In this document: in pieces, positions 28,501 through 40,700 of the stretch | Layout of the letters: each line of letters begins with the position of its first letter | How positions within the stretch are numbered: position 1 is the stretch's first letter | From: Linepithema humile | Lineage: Eukaryota > Arthropoda > Insecta > Hymenoptera > Formicidae | Direction: 5' to 3' | Assembly (NCBI RefSeq): GCF_040581485.1 | Contig: NC_090129.1 | Span: forward strand, 22,574,764-22,638,763 | DNA: 64,000 bases | The notes under the pieces: generated by a model | Databases searched by the model: none | Told to the model about the DNA's origin: nothing | What the model saw: only the letters and a program-made list of their open reading frames with translations | Translations under genes and position numbers: made by a program

Positions 28501-29709
28501 CCGCGTGAAAAGCGCGCAACATTTTGGATATGTATGAGAGCGTTGGCTGCGCCGGTTGATAGAGCTGCTGAGTAATTTTACTAAACTATGTTAATTAGAA
28601 ACTAGATGACGCGATGTTATTTCCAACTCTTTCGCTAGCATTGCTATAATAAATTTTCGTTAATGAGACAAACGTGAAAAAAATGTAATAAAATTATTTT
28701 AAATTAAATATTTTGAATTTATTTTATGCAAAGACATACACACATACACGCGAGAATACAAACACACACGCACATCTGCCGCGTTAGTAAAAATTAATCA
28801 CGATATTGATGAAAACCTTAATTACGACAGAACTTGAAGTATTTAATTAAATCATTTACACTGTTCGCCGCGTCCGTATACTCGAGACATCGTCGCCCGT
28901 TTTCAACACCGGTAATACGATAAAAGGGTTAAAAAGAAGCGCGCATCTAATTTGCATAGTCTGACTTTATTTTTATTTTTTTTTGCTTTTTTACATTTGC
29001 TGCTTCCTACAATCTAGTTCCCGTAATGCGGGTGAAACGAGAGAAAGGAGACGAGAAAAGCTTCGCTTGGGCGTTCAAGACACGTCTTTGTCCTTGTTTT
29101 TACGCAAAAATACATTTGTTAAGTGGTACTTATTACTCACGCGAATTGCGAAATCGTAAATATAGAAATCTCTATAAAATTCTCCAAGAAAAACTTCAAC
29201 GTGATTTACAAATTTACAATAAACAATTCACAAAATTAAATTAAAGCATACTTAAGTACTACCAATTAACTCATATTTATATAAGTGGTTACTAAAATAT
29301 CCTTAAAAGAAACATAGGTAAATGTTAAAGAAATCTGTAAAATGATTAAAAATATGGAGTAAAGTGTACGGAACAGCGAGAATCGATAGTAATTTCACAT
29401 GGGAGTTTTAGCAATTACTCGTATAAAATTGTGCATTCCTGCGCAACGGAAAAGTCTCTCGGATAATCTTTCGTCATTGAAATATAGAAATAGCCCAATT
29501 CTGATTTTTGCCCGTCTCCCGCCCCGCCGCCAGCTATTACGGCGTTCGTCATCCAAGGATATAGACTTGATCGGACCGTGTCGCACCCTCCGCGCGATTC
29601 TCCAACGGATATTGCAAGGATCGTGAGCATGCGGTGCGGGACTGGCTGAAATTCTCCTCCGCGGAAATGCGCGAACGGCCCAGCGTTATGATCGGGTCAG
29701 TCATCAGAT
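16560..29709. other. Gene-free region, right part
   Basis: No supported gene. The longest frames (for example 23071-23454 at 127 codons, and several of 90-145 codons at 25.4-25.9 kb) have no known motif, overlap frames on the other strand, and sit in CpG-richer blocks. GC-richer islands at 20.7-21.3, 22.8-23.2 and 24.2-24.6 kb could be enhancers. The 3' end of the phenoloxidase transcript lies in the last few hundred bases; no AATAAA is visible on the - strand within about 700 bases of the stop codon, the nearest being around 28971-28966. Confidence 0.55.
20528..20587. repeat. Short direct repeat, 16 bp twice
   Basis: AAATAACAATTAAATT occurs at 20528-20543 and again at 20572-20587, embedded in TATAT-rich sequence, so the period is 44 bp. 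Local AT-rich duplication. Confidence 0.7.
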
Positions 29710-32700
29710 TCAGGCGAAGGTAAGGGTGTTGCTCATGCTTCCGGATCGCGTTTGCGGCTGCACCGTGTCCGTGTGACGAATTGTGATCTGCGCAACTGCC
29801 ATGTTACCGGTCAGAAATTGGGCCAGGGTCTCAACGCCGGTGCGGGCTCGACGATCGAATGGATAGCCCATCGGTCGCGCGTCCGGATACTTGCGGTCCC
29901 GCAGGCCGCAGTAGCTCGCCGCGTCCTTGCATCCAAGCGATTCATCCTGCTCCACCTATACGCGTCACCGCGTGATGGCAAAGCAATTCCTTTAGCGTGT
30001 TGTCTTTTTTCCCCTCTTTTTGGTTTTTTTTTTTTTTTTTTTTTTCTGCTCCGGAAGTGAAGTAGCGCGAACGCCTTCCCGTGTACCGGAACGTCGCCGT
30101 TCCGTTAAAAAAAAAAGGAGAAAAGGAAGGGGAAAAAAGAGAGAAAGAGGAAGGGCAGAGGGTTTCCATCACCTGACACACCGTAAGCTCTTAAGCGCCG
30201 CGAGAGCCCGATAAGTATAAAAAGTACTCACCGCGTCACCGGTGTAATCGGATATCATGATGAAGAGGTCCATCGGGAATCCTTCCTCCTTCCCCTTAGG
30301 TACCAGCATGTGCTGCGGCCAGCCGCACCCGCAGAAGTTGAACTGGTCGAGACTATCGCCGCCGATTGGTCTGTTCTCTTCGAGATTGCGGAACGTTCTC
30401 TCGAACGGTATAGTTACTGAGGACTCCGTTGATCTACGTTCGATAGTGTTCTGTCCCGGTTTCACTAAAGATAAGCAAGCGAAATGTATTTCGTGAAATA
30501 CGGTGCAAATAGTATTAAGGCGCTTAATCGAGTGGACGTACTTTTAAAATAGCAAAATATACTTATAAATTACATATATTGAGAATTCTGTGTGAAACAA
30601 AATTAATAACAGAAATCACATTTTTACTTTTTGACCGGTAAAAAAATAATCCTAAAATCTACAATGTTATAATTGTTATTAATAATATAAGAAAAAAAAA
30701 TTTTATTTAATATGTTAGCACTACGTTGAGTTAGAAATTAGAAATAATAGTAACAAAATTAGTTATAATGTTACTCACACAATACAGTGAACTTGTCCAT
30801 TTCAATCATGAGCTCCTTCTGGTCTCTAAATACATAAGGCAATCCGCGTTCGTCCTGTCTAGGCGCCATGAATATACGAACGGTTCCTCGGCGTGCCGCG
30901 TTATTGCGATTGTTGGCGACGATTCTGTATGTAAACTCAGCGTGATTCAGATGAGTGAATCTGGCGAGAACGGGGCCACGCGGCGTGAAATCCAAGCCAC
31001 GAGACAGATCGACGTCGCTCTTGGTCCAGAAAGTCGAGATCAGATTCGGCGATTGATTCGGTGTCTGCACTCTTGCGTCCGTGATTTCCACATTGGGGAA
31101 GTTTAACTAAAGTCCCGCGAGCGAGCAAAAGAAAGCAATTAAATTGTGTGTAAAGAGTCTTACTGAAGAAAAGCACTGTTTCCTTTCACAGCCTTTCAAT
31201 CCGAGATTCCACAATGAATTTAGAATCGGCCTTTTCTCGGGTATTTAAACAAAAGCTTAATTAAGAGACGCGTTATACTGTAAATGAAGGTAATTTAGCA
31301 CGTAAAGATTTAAGAATGTAAAGAGGTAGTAAAACTCTCTGACTCTCAATTAATTTCAACTGGGTTTTAATCCAAAATATTTAAGCCGTATTTCAATTAT
31401 AAAGCTATTTAGAGTTTAAATTTAAAAGATTACATTAGCAATATCGATTAAATTAAGTTAATAAAATCTTTATTAAAACAATCAAAGTTTTTAAAAAGAC
31501 AAAAATAGACACGGTGGAATGAAAAAATACCTTGCATATTATTCACATAGAAAATTAAGGCACCATTTAGTGTGTTAGTATTTAATGAAACCGCGTGCAA
31601 AAAGATTGATAAATTCCGACGCGTCCGACGATCTCGTCGGATTAAATGGTTTAACCGTTGGCGTTTTTATCGTCGGGTGGCTTCGCGTAATTCGGGGCCG
31701 CATGGCACATGTACTTAGCGGCATTATATACTGCTAGGGTGAACCGTTGATATATCGCGGAAGCGAGACAGCTGTGCACACCCACCTGCTGTAGGGTGTA
31801 CTCGGGAAGTGTATTCTTGTGCTCCAGGAACACATCGTCGACGAAAGCGTGGTATCTGTAGAAGATGGGATCTCTCATAGCGGTGGCCGGTTCACCCATG
31901 ATGCTGAAAGTTTCCTACAAGGGTGTGAAAAGAAAAAAATGTCTCATTTATCATTTTAATGTAGCGTGATTGTTTACGTCAGTTTTTTTTACGCGTGAAA
32001 AATATAAATGTGCTGAGAAGTTGCGTAGTTTTCTCCACCGGAAATATTACAGATGCAGAAAAATAAGAAAAGTAATGATTGTTTTATTGTTGAAACGTCA
32101 ACAGTTTTTTTAAGAACATCTATTGGGCATTAAGAAACAAAAATTATTAAAATAAAAAATTAGTAAAAATTAATTTTAATAACTCTTAATAATTTTTTAT
32201 CAGTTATCATAAATTTATATTTTATCTAATATTTTTCAATTATAGTAGCATTATGACGAAGCACATATCGCATTACCAAATAACGATGATCGGGATCGTG
32301 GCAGTAAGAAATGGCAACGTGACCAAGATTGTGAAGATCCCCATAGACATTCTGGTTAGGTGATAGGATGCTAGCCTCCATAATGTTACCAAGCACATCT
32401 ACGCCACCAAACTCGGTCAAAGGCACCCTTTCACCGCGGGGGTTGATATAAGCGCCGGTATGAATGGCCTCGTAAATGCGATCGCGCCATCTCTCCAGGT
32501 CCTGAAGGTCAAAGTTCAGTTGATCGACGGGACGGTTGATATCCTTGAGAACGGCGCCGGCGGGACGGGCGGGCCAAGTGCGACTCGCCACCAACGAGTC
32601 CAGCTTGGGGAAGTAACCCTCCGGGATCGGCTCGCGCCAATTGTGGAAGCGCTTCACTCGACCCAATCGGTTGCACAGACGTTCGATATTGTATCTGCGA

Positions 32701-35188
32701 AAAGAGAGATCATGCGGAACGCGAATAATAACACAGGGGCCTCGGAAATTCCCATCGGTCGTGCCTTAGGTAATATCCATGTGTTCAGTTATCCGATATA
32801 AATCGATGATATAAAAACTTTTATAATAATGGTGGAGAAAATCGCTCTGGAGAGTAAAAAAGTTTTACCGGTATTCGAAATTACACCTTAGAAGATAATA
32901 GTTTTCAATTAAAAAATGTTTTTATTTTTTATAATCAATTTCGAAAATTAGTACTCTGTAATTTGCACATGTTTACTTGTTTTAGCAAGTACAACAAGCA
33001 TCTAAATATGCATTTATTTCTCGCGCATATCACATAATAACTTTGCACCATTGTTCTACACATAAATGCATTTCGGAATTCGTTAGTAAATGTCGAACAT
33101 TGTTGGAATGCTATGTAGAATTAGGAATTTCCGCGCGATAATAACGATCGGGATCAGAATTTGATCCGATCGTCCGTAACAGCCACGTGATCTCCAAGAA
33201 CAGTAGAACAAGGTATCTTGTCGACTTAGCAGCGTTTACTGGCGCGTACCTACCTGGCTTGGATCTGATGATGCATATAGTAGAATAGCTCGCCACGCCG
33301 ATCCTTGTTAACAATCCTGATGTCGGTCTCAAATGGATAGACCAAATGCCAGTGCCAGTGATGAAGATTGAGCCCGATATCTTCCCGCCAGTAAGCCACG
33401 CGATGCTCTTCGTCGAGATCCGATGCTGTGTAATCCCGCGGAATTTCAATAGGCAGCTGCGGATTACGTGGGAAATGAAGCGACAAAGTAATGAAATTTT
33501 TCGCATTGCATATTAATGTAAAATAGTTCTCGTCAGCGGCTAAAATGACTGTTTTCCAAATTTGCCGCGTTACAACAATTTACACTATAATTCTCCGGCT
33601 TAGAGACTTCAGCGTGAAAGCTGAACATTGTTGGAATACTGGGCAAATTCAATAACACGATCTAAAGTATGGAAATTTCTGAAAATTGCGGTCGTACATC
33701 TAAACACGTTTTATCAGCTATATATTACGGTGTAAATTATACGTGAGCTATTCAAATTTTCCGGATGATTTATATTCATCTATAATCTTTCCACCGTCTT
33801 GTCTCACGACATTTCTCTCGAATATATGTGCATAAAAAGGATAACATAAGAAAATACTTTTCGCCACGTTTACTGAATTTACGTTCAATCATTTGGTTTA
33901 TACTCAAAGAATAAGCGAGTTGGTTAATTAAGCCGCATAATCGAGTAACGGGCTTGTTGGTAATTAATACGTCGGCGAGCAAGTACCCTGGAGCCTTCCG
34001 GTGCAACGTTGGCTTCCTCCCTTGCTCGGGCAAATACGCCGCTGTCGATATACTTGTCCGGGAAAATTTCCGACAGCGGTGGTATTGGTAGATCCTTGGT
34101 ATCGGGACGGTGCAGAATCGCCACCGAGAGCGCGTAAACGAACAGCTCAGGATTAACGCGGTCGCGACAGTAAACCGACACCGAAAGGAAGTCATCATAG
34201 GTTCGCATACCTGTAATACGGGCAAACACTTAGTTAATCGAGTTTGCAAACGAGACTTCAATATATGTCAATATGTTGTATAATAATCTAATTAATATTA
34301 AAAAGTACCGAGAAAATCTTAATCAGAATTATATTCTTATAAAATAAAATTTAATGCCCAAAGGTATATACATTTACATTAATATAGCTTGCAAACAAAA
34401 ATAATTTGATTCAATTGATTGATTAATTAAAAATAACCGGATAAAACATAATACTATGAATAAAATTGAAACAAACCCAAGAAGATGTCGATGAGTCGCG
34501 CGGCTATTTTTCGATGCTTAGGGATAAAAAGAGAGAAGGGTTCTCGACGTCCAAGCTGGAGAGGAATGCTCAAGTCTGGTAGACTGATCTGTTTCACCGG
34601 AACTTTCAACTCGGTAGCCCCGGCGAAACGATTGAATACTTCTGGAGCCATTTGTTGTCGATTTTCAGGCTTTACAAAAAAAATTGAAATTTAAGTCCAC
34701 CAACACAATACACAATACACAAAAGAATCAGGACTACGGAGAAATACTCAGATCTCTTTCTTCATTTAAATAGACTTTTGCATACGTTTGCATATTTTTG
34801 CATAGAAATATTGAAATTTAATATTGCACTTTTTTGCGAAATTTCTTTAATTTAAAATAAAGAGAAAGCAATTTAAAAAATTCTTTTATCTTGTAAAAAT
34901 TTATTGTATTGTAAATTTTAATTTAGAATGACAATTTAAAGCACAACTTGCACGACTTGAAGGATTTCAAGTTAATAGACAAATATATATAGTAATATAA
35001 ACTGCAGAGTAATTCTTAAAATTACGAGATTCAATATTGATACGTGACAAAAATATCAAGCAAGATTTACTCACCAAATAGTTAGCTGGTACTTGGAAAG
35101 CGACTTTGTTTTCTCCCTTGGGCACGTATACCGGCTCCGCGGGTCGATCGAACAGGTAGAGGATATCCGATTTCTTGCTTTCCGACAT
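29710..35188 (-). CDS. PPO: Prophenoloxidase (phenoloxidase subunit), nine exons
   Basis: Type-3 copper oxidase zymogen that oxidises phenols to quinones for melanisation, wound sealing and encapsulation. Exons: 35188-35075, 34669-34477, 34210-33987, 33456-33254, 32694-32277, 31914-31786, 31106-30779, 30464-30232, 29955-29710; total 2,088 nt, 695 aa, close to the usual family length. Start is MSESKKSDILYLFDRP; an in-frame upstream extension has no ATG. There is no signal peptide, as is normal for arthropod phenoloxidases. The predicted activation cleavage is at NRF (R52/F53). Copper A ligands lie in HHWHWH (209-214) and YMHHQ (238-241); copper B ligands are in LHNLGH (H366, H370) and YRYH (H406). 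The conserved GCGWPQHM segment is in exon 8 and SYCGLRDRKYPDA is in exon 9. All copper-site histidines are present, so the gene looks functional. Donor sites range from GTGAGT to the weaker GTTTGT (exon 2) and GTACTT (exon 3). Confidence 0.96.
29956..30231 (-). repeat. Last phenoloxidase intron with duplicated ends and T/A homopolymers
   Basis: The 276-bp intron between exons 8 and 9 has the word GGTGACGCG at the end of exon 8 and again just before its acceptor (GTGACGCGTATAG). Inside, on the + strand, a T22 run (30024-30045) is followed by an A10 run (30107-30116), which could pair. The splice sites (GTGAGT..TATAG) are clear. Confidence 0.75.
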
Positions 35189-35540
35189 GTTGACCGTCAA
35201 CAAGTGCGCGCACTAAATCGACAATTGCTCTAATGGCGATTAGATGACGTATGTACGCTGGAAAGCGGTATGGAAGAAAGTGAGGCTCGCGACGTTGTCG
35301 GACAACGTACTGCAAATCTTTCGGATAGTCGATCATCTGAACGCCGGCATTTATAAGAGAATCGTGAAGGAAACAGTGGTCTACTGGATGATAAACGATC
35401 ATGCCTTCGAGCGACCGCAAGATCCGTACAGGAAGTACAGGATAATCCGCGTGCGAGCAGGAAGTACATGCGACGAAAACACTGCGCGTAAATCAGACCC
35501 TGTGCACAGGTTTTCCTGTTTTTAAAGGAATTCGACGGCG
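35189..35540 (-). promoter_or_regulatory. Phenoloxidase 5' leader and probable promoter region
   Basis: Upstream of the start codon on the - strand are two TATA-like words: TATAAA at 35355-35350 and TTTAAAAA near 35527-35520. The farther one is followed after about 35-40 bases by GCAGTG, which resembles an arthropod initiator. If transcription starts there, the leader would contain an ATG at 35469 opening a 79-codon upstream frame that ends at 35230, before the main start. Transcription start is not established. Confidence 0.3.
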
Positions 35541-37415
35541 ATTAAATTTAATCGCGTGAATCCGAAAATATATAGGTCGACGTTATTTTTTTGACAGCTT
35601 AATCACATCAAATTTTTTCGACGTTATCAACTTATTGTTGTTTTGCACAAAATATAAAATATTTATTTAAATTGAGAGTTTGATAATATATTACTGGACA
35701 TCCCGAGTCAATAACACGCAACGTCACGTTTGTAATTGAATCACGACACAAATTATGACACGCTAATTATTTACGTATAAGCATTAAACATTATTATTTA
35801 TATATGACATAATACAATTAATAATCTGTGATCTACGATTATAATATTTATTGAAATTTGATGTATTTAATTCAATTAAATACATAATAAAAACCTTTAA
35901 TGTTATTTAAACTCTTAAATGTTTCTATATTTAATAGAAACGACGTATTTTTAAAATTAATATTTATAACGTTAAAAATTAAAAGTTAAAAAAAATTGTT
36001 TTTGCAATTTTGCCGTTATGCGAATCGGTGAGGATAAGAGAATCGACCGGAAAGGAAAAAGAGAGGTTTGTCTTGATCTTGAATTTAATTAAATTGTAAC
36101 CCAGATGTGTGCAAGTGCCCTTTATTGACTGTGCTTTTACATTTTGTTCATCTCACTTCGAGAGCCTCTATCCTCTCAACACGCCGATATGTACTCATGA
36201 AGAGAAATGATGATGATATTCCGCGTACTTACAGCCGCAAGTACTAGAAACTAAAACTAATTGTTGTACGGAAATTTTATTATACACGAGATATGTTTGC
36301 AACAAGTTCGATACTTCGGGATACCGAAAATTATTTTCAAAATTTGCAGGGTGTCAAAGCTAGCGTCACTATTGAAAGCCGCAAAGATCATAAAATGAAA
36401 ATTTTGAGAGGACAATTGTTTGTTTCGAAGCTTTAATAATTTTTGAATTATAAATGAGTAACAGTAATTCTGAAACACCTTGTATTTTGCATATAGAAGA
36501 ACTTTTATAACATCAATGATGAAAAAATGATCAAGAGAAATCGAAGCGGTATTCTGAATATATATATTTTTTTCTCTTATGCAAGATACTGTGATAGTCA
36601 TGTTATTAATAAAATACAGTTATTTATATGATTATAATAATGATAAAATCCTTTTTATTTTTGCTCGCTACGAATATATATATATATATATTTTATTATA
36701 TCTATCCGACAACGCATACACAATATATTTGATTGGATGACATTCGAAGAGAAGGAGAGAAGGCGAAGGAAAATAATAAACAAATGCAACATATATACTA
36801 TCAACACTCGTTCTTCTGACATTATTTCCAGAGCGTCGTGTTGCACAACAATTTATTAAATCTACAACCACAGCGCAAATCATAAACCTAACGTCGCTTC
36901 TATCGATTATCTTACGGTTTCCCTCGAAGAGTGTCAAGGGAATAAGAAAATTCACTGTCTCCCGATGAGGGAGACCTGCGACTACCTCACGAGCCTGCGC
37001 TAATGATAAAATCGATATGATAATTATCGGGATAATGTAGACAAAATGGATCCGTACGATTACTACATCCAGTTGGAATAGAAGGAAGGGGAGCAGGGAG
37101 AAAGAAAATAGAATAGATTTTATTCCGTGTTTTAGAGCTTTTCAATTCTCTCAGAGAACGTAATATAAGAAGAATTTGCATCGAGGATAATTAAACAATG
37201 AAAAATAAAAATTAGCGAAAATAAAATAAAAAGAATTAAATATAAATGATAATAAAACCAACTATTTTAAAACGTGGCATTCACTGCAAAGATAATTTCT
37301 TTGGTTTTCACCGACCTGGAATCAATTTTTCTTTATTAAATGTTATCTCTTTTTACAAAATGGTTGATATTAAATACTGTGATTTAATTTTCAAATAAAT
37401 CCCATTAAAGAGAAA
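35541..37415. other. Intergenic region
   Basis: AT-rich DNA between the phenoloxidase promoter side and the 3' end of the somatomedin-B gene. No coding frame with a recognisable domain. It contains a (TA)n run at 36674-36691. Confidence 0.6.
36674..36691. repeat. (AT)n microsatellite
   Basis: Nine uninterrupted AT units in intergenic DNA. Confidence 0.9.
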
Positions 37416-37421
37416 TTTATT
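37416..37421 (-). terminator. Polyadenylation signal candidate for the somatomedin-B gene
   Basis: AATAAA on the - strand about 290 bases past the stop codon at 37708. A second AATAAA lies at 37337-37332. Confidence 0.4.
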
Positions 37422-37707
37422 TAAACTTAAATAAAATGTAAAAAAGGTTTTGCTATATATAAAATTTTTAAATTCTACTTGCATTAATTCGAAATACATA
37501 TTTCGATATTTTTGTTGCGCAAGAATTGATTCTAAATTTCTCAAAGGATTTATCCATGAAGAGATTGTCACGGTTTTACAATACATCCTGTGTAATAATA
37601 GACGTAAAGATAGACTGGGGGAGGGGGGGAAGAGAGAGAGAGAGAAAGGGAAGAGATCTTAGTGCGAATGACACTCGCGGGAGCTGCGACACAGCCCCGG
37701 AGAACAT

Positions 37708-40700
37708 TCATCGTTCCGCGACGGCGGCATCGCGCCTTCTTCTTTTACTTCGCTTCCGTCGCCTGCCTCTCCGTCGTCTTCTCACGACTTTATCCGCACT
37801 GCTGACGGCGGCATTGGTAATCGCACCCCTGCGACTTCGATCTCGGAATAGCTGCGAGGTGTGCGGTGGCATTCGACTCGATTGCGCGCATCGCGGATCG
37901 TGACAGTCCACAAGGAGCCGCGAATCGCTGATCCACTTGCCGTGGCAGGTCGAATTCGTTGATCGGCCGCGCCGATTGTCGCCGCCAGTGATGTCGGCCG
38001 ACAGTTTCCACCTGCCGATCCCCACGTATTTGTCCAGGCTCTCGTTACCGGGACGTTCCACGCAGATCAGCGAACCTGCGACGATTTTAATTACTTACCG
38101 CTTTTGCTTTCGCTCGACGGCGTGTAAATATAATAATTGTACGCCATTCTGCTCAACGGTTCGTATATTATAAGGCTGCTTTTACTTCTTCGGATGAATA
38201 GAGCGTTCTTAACACAGTTCTTGAATTTTTTTAGTCTCTTTTTAGCAAAAATTTGCACCATTTAATTATTAATAATTCTGACAAATAGTCCATTAGATTT
38301 GCAAATAGATATTACACACATAACATTCAACTGTACATGCAGTTATAGGAAAGTGCATCAAACTGTATATCAAGTTTCATATACAATATACTATATGGAG
38401 TTGTCGTGAAATCTAGATTTACATGTATTATAAGTGATATTCACGTGGCATTCTAAGTATTAATATTATAAAATTTTAACAAACTTTTAATTTATAATTT
38501 TTTAATTATATATTCTGTCGATTTTAATTAAACATTTAATAGCTTCTTTATTAATAATTGATAATTTCTTGAAAAACGTGATGCAATATCAGATAAGTGA
38601 CAAATATCTCATTATAATTTGTTTTCCGCCTATAATTATAAGAAGCGGAGCGAACTAGATAAAAATACACGAAGTAGGAAAAACAAGGCGATTAATTTAG
38701 CAGCGACACAAAGATAGTAAGTAAGTTGTTGTCAAAATAACTTGCTTTCGTCCGCAGATTTCCGTGTTCGTGGCTTATCTACGCAAGATACGTCGCCAGT
38801 AGGAAACAACCGTTATCTGCACCACCGCATCCACTCCATCCGGTCGATTCCTTCGCGATAGCAGCCGTCATAGAACATCGTCGCGGCAGCCACGCTCTAA
38901 TTTACATGACGTTACGTAGCGCAGCCGTGGCGCACGTTAATTGAGACTAGATCGAGTCGCTTCATTTCCACGTTGGCGGCGCGATTCATCATTATACGAA
39001 TTTAGTATTCAGATTTTGAGGAGTTTAGGTGCATTCCCTGGAAAGCTCTGCCTTATTATGCAATTTTACAGAAAAATACCCGTTTTTTTAATGAAAACAC
39101 GCGCATGTTCTTTAATAGAGGAAACAATTCTAATTGCAAGAGATTTATTGCTATTTTATGTCATCAAATTAGATGAAATATTCAGCATGGAAACGTTCGT
39201 ATATGCTGTTCCGCAAAATGTAATTATATCATATGCTCGAGCAAAGGTTTCAAGTTGCATTTCAGTCGGAAGCTTTGAAGGTTATATATTTTTCACAAGG
39301 AATTAAGTGCCTTTTTACGGTAATGTACATATTTATCAATTTGCAAATATGAACGTACACTCGCTCGAGTTTCGTGTCTCACGCGATGTAAATGAGAATA
39401 TCAAAAAGTTGAAATTAATATTGCGAATTTGAAACTCGCGAGGAACGTGGGCTAAGAAATCTTACTTTTATCATGATGTCGGACAGCTCAGGCTTGTAAG
39501 AGAGAGCGGACTTACGCGGAGCGATAATTTTTCGCTTGAAGTGTAATCCCAAGTTTTACATCTCACGGATGCGCACCGTTTTTTTGTAAGAAGACAGAAG
39601 TCTATTGTCCCTTTGAAGCGTTATGGTCGCAAAAACTTGAACACGCGCGACAAGGACTTAGCTGCGAAAAGAATGACTGGTATGCGGAATATCCGCCATT
39701 GTTTTTCCTTCTCCTTGATGCAATATATAGGTACTTTGTTTTTATAAGTTTTATAAGCTCCTCAGTTTTACTTAGCATCTGACATTCATTCTTAACGTGA
39801 AGGAGCGGCTCAAAGTTTTTGATTTCTTGCAGCGTTTTAAGGAGAGAAAAAACGAAACGTATGATTTATGTAATATTAAGAATTATGAAGATTTCACGAG
39901 TTACAGTTTCTAGCAATGCTTTGTTCTTTAATTAAATTTATATAGATTTTATTCAAGAATTTATAATTTCTGGTTTAATTTAAAAAATGGAAAATTAATA
40001 TTAAAAATTTCAAATATTTATGACAAATTCTCATCTAATTTTCATTCAAAATAAAATTAATATAAATTCTATTACAAAATCTCAAATCGAGAGAGAAAAC
40101 GCATGAATTCTAAAATATTCTATATATTTTTTTTTCATATTCTTAATATCTTAATATCAGATTTGCTCTCGATAATAAAAATGGCATTCTTTTAAATGAA
40201 ACTTCTTTATCCAATTAAGATTAAGATCAGACATCGCAACGCGAGCGCACTTATACAAACCTTCTGAGAGCAAATCCGAAATCCTGCTGCAACCCCGCGA
40301 GACGCGCACAATGGTGAAAGCAACGCAGCTGCCGCTGAAACGTGCACAATATCGTTTTTATATTACAGATTGTAAAGCCTCAATCAAAACGGGTTCTCCA
40401 ACGTGTTTTCTTGTTAGCCATCACAGTGCGCGCATGATATGATAGCCCAAAGGGTTCTATCGGCTGCTCTGTAACTTGCTTTACCCGTTCGACAACATCA
40501 TAGGGGAATTTCGATACTGCGACACGTTGTTTGCTACGTGTTTTGTAACAGGTTGGAGGATGTGTCAAATTAGATCCTCGGCATATTGGCGATTCCATTT
40601 TCGATAAAATAGTTCGAAATGAAAGAAACTTATTTCTTGCGAAGTTGGAAGCAAAAAACCCCTTTTAACGAAATTGAATTCTGATGCTCGATTGCGAAGG

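Noticed and set aside
35189..35203. Five-codon N-terminal extension of the phenoloxidase
   Set aside because: The extension has no ATG; the first in-frame ATG at 35188 gives a normal family N-terminus.
40380..40598. 72-codon - strand frame inside the somatomedin-B gene
   Set aside because: I tested it as an exon of that gene. It lacks the conserved cysteine pattern, and the neighbouring 40334-40261 exon fits both phase and family pattern.
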